A DNA stretch of 64,000 bases from Mesostigma viride. Its lineage: Eukaryota; Streptophyta; Mesostigmatophyceae; Mesostigmatales; Mesostigmataceae. Both the position numbers and the translations under genes were made by a program. Below the pieces are notes generated by a model. That model had not been told where the DNA came from and did no database searches. It worked only from the letters and a program-made list of their open reading frames with translations. The stretch is taken from positions 494,996-558,995 of the forward strand of contig RPFO01000154.1 of the NCBI GenBank assembly GCA_009746045.1, in the 5' to 3' direction. Positions within the stretch are counted from its first letter, which is position 1, and each line of letters opens with the position of its first letter. Below, one piece after another: positions 63,640 to 64,000 of the stretch.

Positions 63640-64000
63640 GATTCAACGCACAGTGCAATAATATCAAGTATGGCTGCCGGAAAGATAGCTGCGTGCTGAC
63701 TTTGTAGACGTAGTAATGCGACAGAAAACACCGTGGCAAAGAGAAAATTAGTGCCTATTCCGCCAGGGTATAGCTTTAGGCCTTTGTCAGGAGGTAGCGT
63801 CAAAACTTTGACAGGGGCATCAAAACGCACTCCACTCGGAATTCGGAAAGCTTGCTGCGTGTCGTGATTACTTTTTAGACGTAGTAAAGCGATAGAAACC
63901 ATGACAACGAACAAAATAGCGCCTATTCCGCCAGGTTATAATTTTAGGCCTTTATCAGGAGTTAGCATCACAACTTTGACTGGAGCATCAAAACGCACTC
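63640..64000 (-). repeat. 171 bp tandem repeat with 57-codon frame, runs off the window
   Basis: TAGACGTAGTAA..GCGA at 63705 recurs at 63876; the period is 171 bases, exactly 57 codons. On the minus strand the translation repeats too (GVRFDAPVKVLTLPPDKGLK, PGGIGTNFLFATVFSVALLRL and PGGIGAILFVVMVSIALLRL). A stop sits in the outer copy. Could be exons of a repeat protein on the minus strand or a decayed repeat; I do not recognise it. Confidence 0.6.

Overview
The window is eukaryotic and repeat-dominated. Evidence: a long satellite array, LTR retrotransposons of both the Copia and Ty3/Gypsy classes, LINE copies, a TIR DNA element, and at the right end a spliced gene with canonical GT..AG introns. 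Nothing looks prokaryotic. My best guess is an alga or related protist, possibly of the green lineage, but nothing here fixes the taxon. No tRNA, rRNA or CRISPR array was found.

Layout. 1-7808: about 34 head-to-tail copies of a 229-231 bp satellite, running off the left edge. 7998-28690: a minus-strand LINE copy holding only ORF1, cut in two by a minus-strand Copia-like element (element C, 8968-28116). C is itself cut in its pol gene by a plus-strand Copia-like element (element D, 14058-24366). D's pol is cut twice more, by a solo LTR (E, 18342-19235) and by a second ORF1-only LINE (F, 20816-22768). Target-site duplications (TSDs) can be read at every junction of C, D, E and F, and the reading frames on the two sides rejoin. 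28691-31407: non-coding host DNA with short repeats. 31408-57507: a minus-strand chromovirus-like Ty3/Gypsy element (B), interrupted in its protease by a TIR element (G, 38633-40389) and in its leader by a second minus-strand Ty3/Gypsy element (A, 42418-55929). 57508-64000: host DNA with a CACGTG cluster, two exons of a membrane protein gene separated by a 3.5 kb intron rich in simple repeats, and a 171 bp (57-codon) tandem repeat at the right edge.

What stands out biologically. C and D share an unusual plan: an extra ORF before gag, the order gag-integrase-protease-RT-RNase H with the retropepsin-like motif (DTN instead of DTG) between integrase and RT, an HGDD motif at the RT catalytic site, and AGTT..AACT LTR ends instead of TG..CA. 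A and B share another unusual plan: a small ORF before gag that looks like the RNase HI N-terminal/viroplasmin domain, then gag-PR-RT-RH-IN-chromodomain, then a long accessory region (X1, X2) after pol. Both LINE copies lack endonuclease/RT, recalling mammalian HAL1. Other notable structures are a perfect 124 bp palindrome in C and a LTR-age paradox (nested A has more diverged LTRs than its host B). Many ORFs carry single-base frameshifts despite near-identical LTRs, so indel errors in the assembly must be kept in mind.
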